DNA from: Aptenodytes patagonicus
Lineage: Eukaryota > Chordata > Aves > Sphenisciformes > Spheniscidae
NCBI RefSeq assembly: GCF_965638725.1
Contig: NC_134970.1
Span: 687,001 to 751,000, forward strand
Direction of reading: 5' to 3'
DNA: 64,000 nt
Shown piece by piece: positions 61,232 to 64,000 of the stretch. Below the pieces are notes generated by a model. The model had not been told where the DNA came from. It saw only the letters and a list, made by a program, of their open reading frames with translations, and ran no database searches. The stretch's first letter is position 1, and each line of letters starts with the position of its first letter. Position numbers and translations under genes: made by a program.

Positions 61232-63147
61232 GGAACAAGCAGCACAAATGTGTATTTACATGTGCACACAAAAGGTCGTGTGCTCACCAGCGCTGAATGG
61301 GAGCAAACCATGGCCGTCCTGCCAGCAAGGGAAAGACTGAGCCAGCAGCACCGATAAACTCAGCCACGAAGAAACTGCCAGCGCGCAGAGCACTGCATTC
61401 GCTTTCCTTTCACCCGTGCTCGCCTCCATGCAGCCTGCGGGGTTGTGGGCGAACGGCAGGGTTTTTAAAAAATGCACCTGCATTAGAGCAGCCCCACTGC
61501 TACTCCAAGCTGTGCTTTACTGTCCCCCGTGCCCGGTAATCTTGGGGACACAGAGCACAGCAGCACTCAGCGCCAGCATGCCCTGGGGCACCTCTCTGTG
61601 CAGCGGTGCTTGGGACGCTGCCAGGGAAGCAGTGCCTGCAGAGAAGGGGGCAGGCGGCTGCTCTGGCTGGGGCGTTGCTGGCACTGCCTGCCACAGGTGC
61701 TGCCTTTCTCTCCCTTTTCGCCCCCCAATGGGCTCTGGGGGGTTATTCCGGGGGAACTTTCAGGTATTGAGCCAGCCCTTCTCTCCGGTTTCTGCCAGCC
61801 CAGAGAGGGAGAGCGGGGCTGGATGGTCCCACTCTGCTGCTGCCATCCCTGTGGGTGAGAGACTTTCCAGGGTGCTGGGTGGGGGCATCTGGGCAGGGCT
61901 GCCAGGGGACAGACACACAGACTAATGTCCGCCCTGCCTCCCCGCGGCCCCACGAGTGGGATCACGTTCACTCCACAGACACAAAAGCGGCTCCAGAGTT
62001 GCTCCTGCTTGGACACCAAGTCTGAACCATCAGGAGCTCACCCGAGGGCTCTGCATCCCCCTTACTAGTGCAGGAGGAAGTGAGCACGTCCCTGACCTCC
62101 TCCCTGCAGCTTCTGCCCTTCCTTCCTGATGGTCACCCAGACATGGAGAAGCCCGGGCTGGGCAGTGCCTGCGGCATGGGGCTCTGCACCGGTGCTGGCC
62201 TGGCAGAGGGAGAGGGCTCGGTGCCTCCTCTGAGGACAGATGGGTGCTCAGCCCCTGGGGGGCTGCACGCACGGAGCCCCGGGACGGCACGCACGGCCTG
62301 CTCTGCAGGTGCCTTCCTTCCCAAGCCCCTGCCAGCTCGGTCGTCCTGGTTCAGCCGCGCACTGGCAGTCAGGGCTTCCCAGGTGGAGTGGCAGGAGCAG
62401 GCTCCTTGCCATCCATGACCTGTGCGCTCAAGCCAGGAAATCCCAGCCTTCTGGTACTTGCCAGGCTCCAGGTTTAAAAATACCTAAGGAAAATAATCAT
62501 TCAGTCTCATCGAGGCCAAAGCAACTCTGGGCAGGTTTCAGAACAAATACTGGGGGTTGTGTTTTGTCTGTTCTCAGCAGGCACTTGGCTCAGCGCTCAC
62601 TGCCTCCCTGGGGACTCACACAGCCGTGATGTCTCGGCGGCAGTCCTCGGCCACGTCGCGGCTCGGGAGGGGAGCATGCCAGGCAAGACATCCGCTGCGC
62701 ACTGCGGGGCGGGAGCGCTCAGCCCCACTTATCAGCCAGGAGTGGCCCAATGGCGCCTGAGGCCGTCCGCCAGGTTTGGGAGTGCAGCGTTTCATGCCCA
62801 GGTCTGTGGTGCTCGCCCTGGCCAGCACTCGCTCTCCGCTTCAGCCTCCTCCTCTGTAAGCAGTGCTCAGCAGAGCTTTGGAGTCTACTGGCCCTGCTGC
62901 CCTGCCCCGTGGCACCCCGGACTCCGCACACTCATGTGCCAAAGCACTGAGTGTACTGGGCCTCCCCAGTGATCCCCCCCAGCCAGGAGTGTTGAGGGCT
63001 GGCAGTCGCCAGAGGCAGCAGGAATGGCTGCCCCAGCGCTGTGGACAACCCTGTGCAACTTGGTGGTGGGAGCAGTGCACCCGGGGGCTGAGAGACATTT
63101 CCACAGGCATCAGAGCCAGCTGAGCAAGCCCCGTGCCTGGAGGAAGG

Positions 63148-63195
63148 CAGGCTGCCTGCAATCCTCTTGGCTCTCAGGCTGCCTGCAGTCCTCTC
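63148..63195. repeat. 27-bp imperfect tandem repeat
   Basis: CAGGCTGCCTGCA begins at 63148 and again at 63175, both followed by a TCCTCT word; the copies diverge after that. Confidence 0.75.
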
Positions 63196-64000
63196 CCTTC
63201 CTTTTCAGACCTCTGAGAGTGCCCCAAGCTCCCCCAGGATGACGCAGGACCAAAAATTTCACGTACTACAGAGAGGAGCTGGGCTTTGTGCAACATCCCA
63301 AGGAAACAGCTGCTACAGACGCTGCAAAGCAGGACCAGAGCTGGAGAGCGGCCTGGAGCTCCAGCTTATCCCTGTGGTGATGCTACCCTGAGGTCACTGA
63401 ATGTGCCATCCTCCCAGAAGCAGCCCAGTCACCAAGCCCACCAGCAGTGGAAACCGATCCTAAAGATGCGTCGTGTGGAGAGGGAGAGGCACTGCAGCCT
63501 GTGTGAAGATCAAGAGACATGGTCATGAATGCCACCAGCCTCTGACAGCTGGGGATCACGCAAGGCAGGCTATGAAACAAGGCAGAAACAGGCTCTCTGG
63601 GCAGGGATACAAGGGAGAGTAAAATTCAGGTGAGGCAGTGTTATTGACATATGAAGCTATTTGGTGCAGGATATGGTTAAATTATTTGCAGAGCCCCCAC
63701 CTTTTCCTCCCCACCCCAAGAACAGGAATAGAGTCATTAAAACAGCATGTTCTGGGACAGCGGCAATCCCACGGGAGAGCTGGACACGGTGAGAAGTACG
63801 CCCACCGCCGTGGCCTGACCCGGTACCCCTGCCTCTTTCCTCAGGGGTCCCCAGGTCTGCCAGAAAGCTTTTTGAGGAAGATGATCCCAGCATCTGGTGT
63901 ATGTAGCGGAACAGGATCTCACGCTGGTCAGACTGGTTTGGGTGACCCCAGCTCGAAGAGGACAGCAGTGTGGCTGGGCTGCAGCTGGGTGTTCATCCAC

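Larger units (their letters stand above)
47061..64000. other. Right intergenic flank, no gene recognised
   Basis: About 17 kb upstream of LRIG2, mostly GC-rich, with LTR sequence, minisatellites and AT-rich blocks listed separately. The longest open frames (minus 47205-48311, 368 codons; plus 47760-48794, 344 codons) overlap each other antisense and have low-complexity compositions. In mammals SLC16A1 lies on this side, but no transporter-like hydrophobic exon is seen. Confidence 0.6.

Noticed and set aside
1..64000. tRNA, rRNA, CRISPR arrays or bacterial-type operons
   Set aside because: No cloverleaf or rRNA-like sequence was noticed, no regularly spaced direct-repeat array, and the intron-containing gene and CR1 elements show vertebrate DNA.

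Overview
The window looks like avian genomic DNA. Two CR1 retrotransposon 3' ends (21327-21440 and 43225-43372) and an ERVL-type solo LTR of a kind common in neoavian birds (49093-49687) point to a bird. The only gene recognised is a complete LRIG2 (leucine-rich repeats and immunoglobulin-like domains 2) on the minus strand. I could assemble all 18 coding exons by eye, from the ATG at 46690-46688 to the TAA at 24789-24787. Every junction is GT-AG and every phase closes. The joined CDS is 3189 nt (1062 residues), against 1065 for human LRIG2 as I remember it. The C-terminal exons match LRIG2 rather than LRIG1 or LRIG3, through a [20 protein letters not shown] segment and a tail ending near FDFNRTRNI.

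Layout: 1-21326 is intergenic, with GC-rich filler broken by short AT-rich blocks full of homeodomain-core (TAAT/ATTA) and octamer-like words; no gene is recognised there. A CR1 fragment at 21327-21440 lies just beyond the probable LRIG2 3' end. 21535-24786 is the probable 3' UTR. 24787-40721 holds coding exons 18 to 2 in a relatively AT-rich gene body. Intron 1 (40722-46460) carries a second CR1. 46100-47060 is a strong CpG island holding exon 1, the 5' UTR and a TATA-less promoter. 47060-64000 is a second GC-rich intergenic flank with an LTR pair, two notable tandem repeats, a second CpG-rich patch near 50.4-50.8 kb and several AT-rich motif-dense blocks.

LRIG2 encodes a single-pass membrane protein: signal peptide, LRR N-cap, about 15 LRRs, LRR C-cap, three Ig domains, a transmembrane helix and a cytoplasmic tail of about 230 residues. 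LRIG proteins modulate receptor tyrosine kinase and other growth-factor signalling at the cell surface. Many LRR exons are 72 or 144 nt with the same phase, one or two repeats per exon.

I found no new multi-gene system. The best leads are a tract of five G-runs in the LRIG2 5' leader directly abutting the start codon, a G-rich/Sp1-like cluster in the promoter, a 10-bp-arm inverted repeat built on TAAT/ATTA at 16513-16536, and AT-rich candidate regulatory blocks on both sides of LRIG2. Conservation, expression and repeat divergence cannot be seen from one sequence; claims that depend on them are marked as inference.
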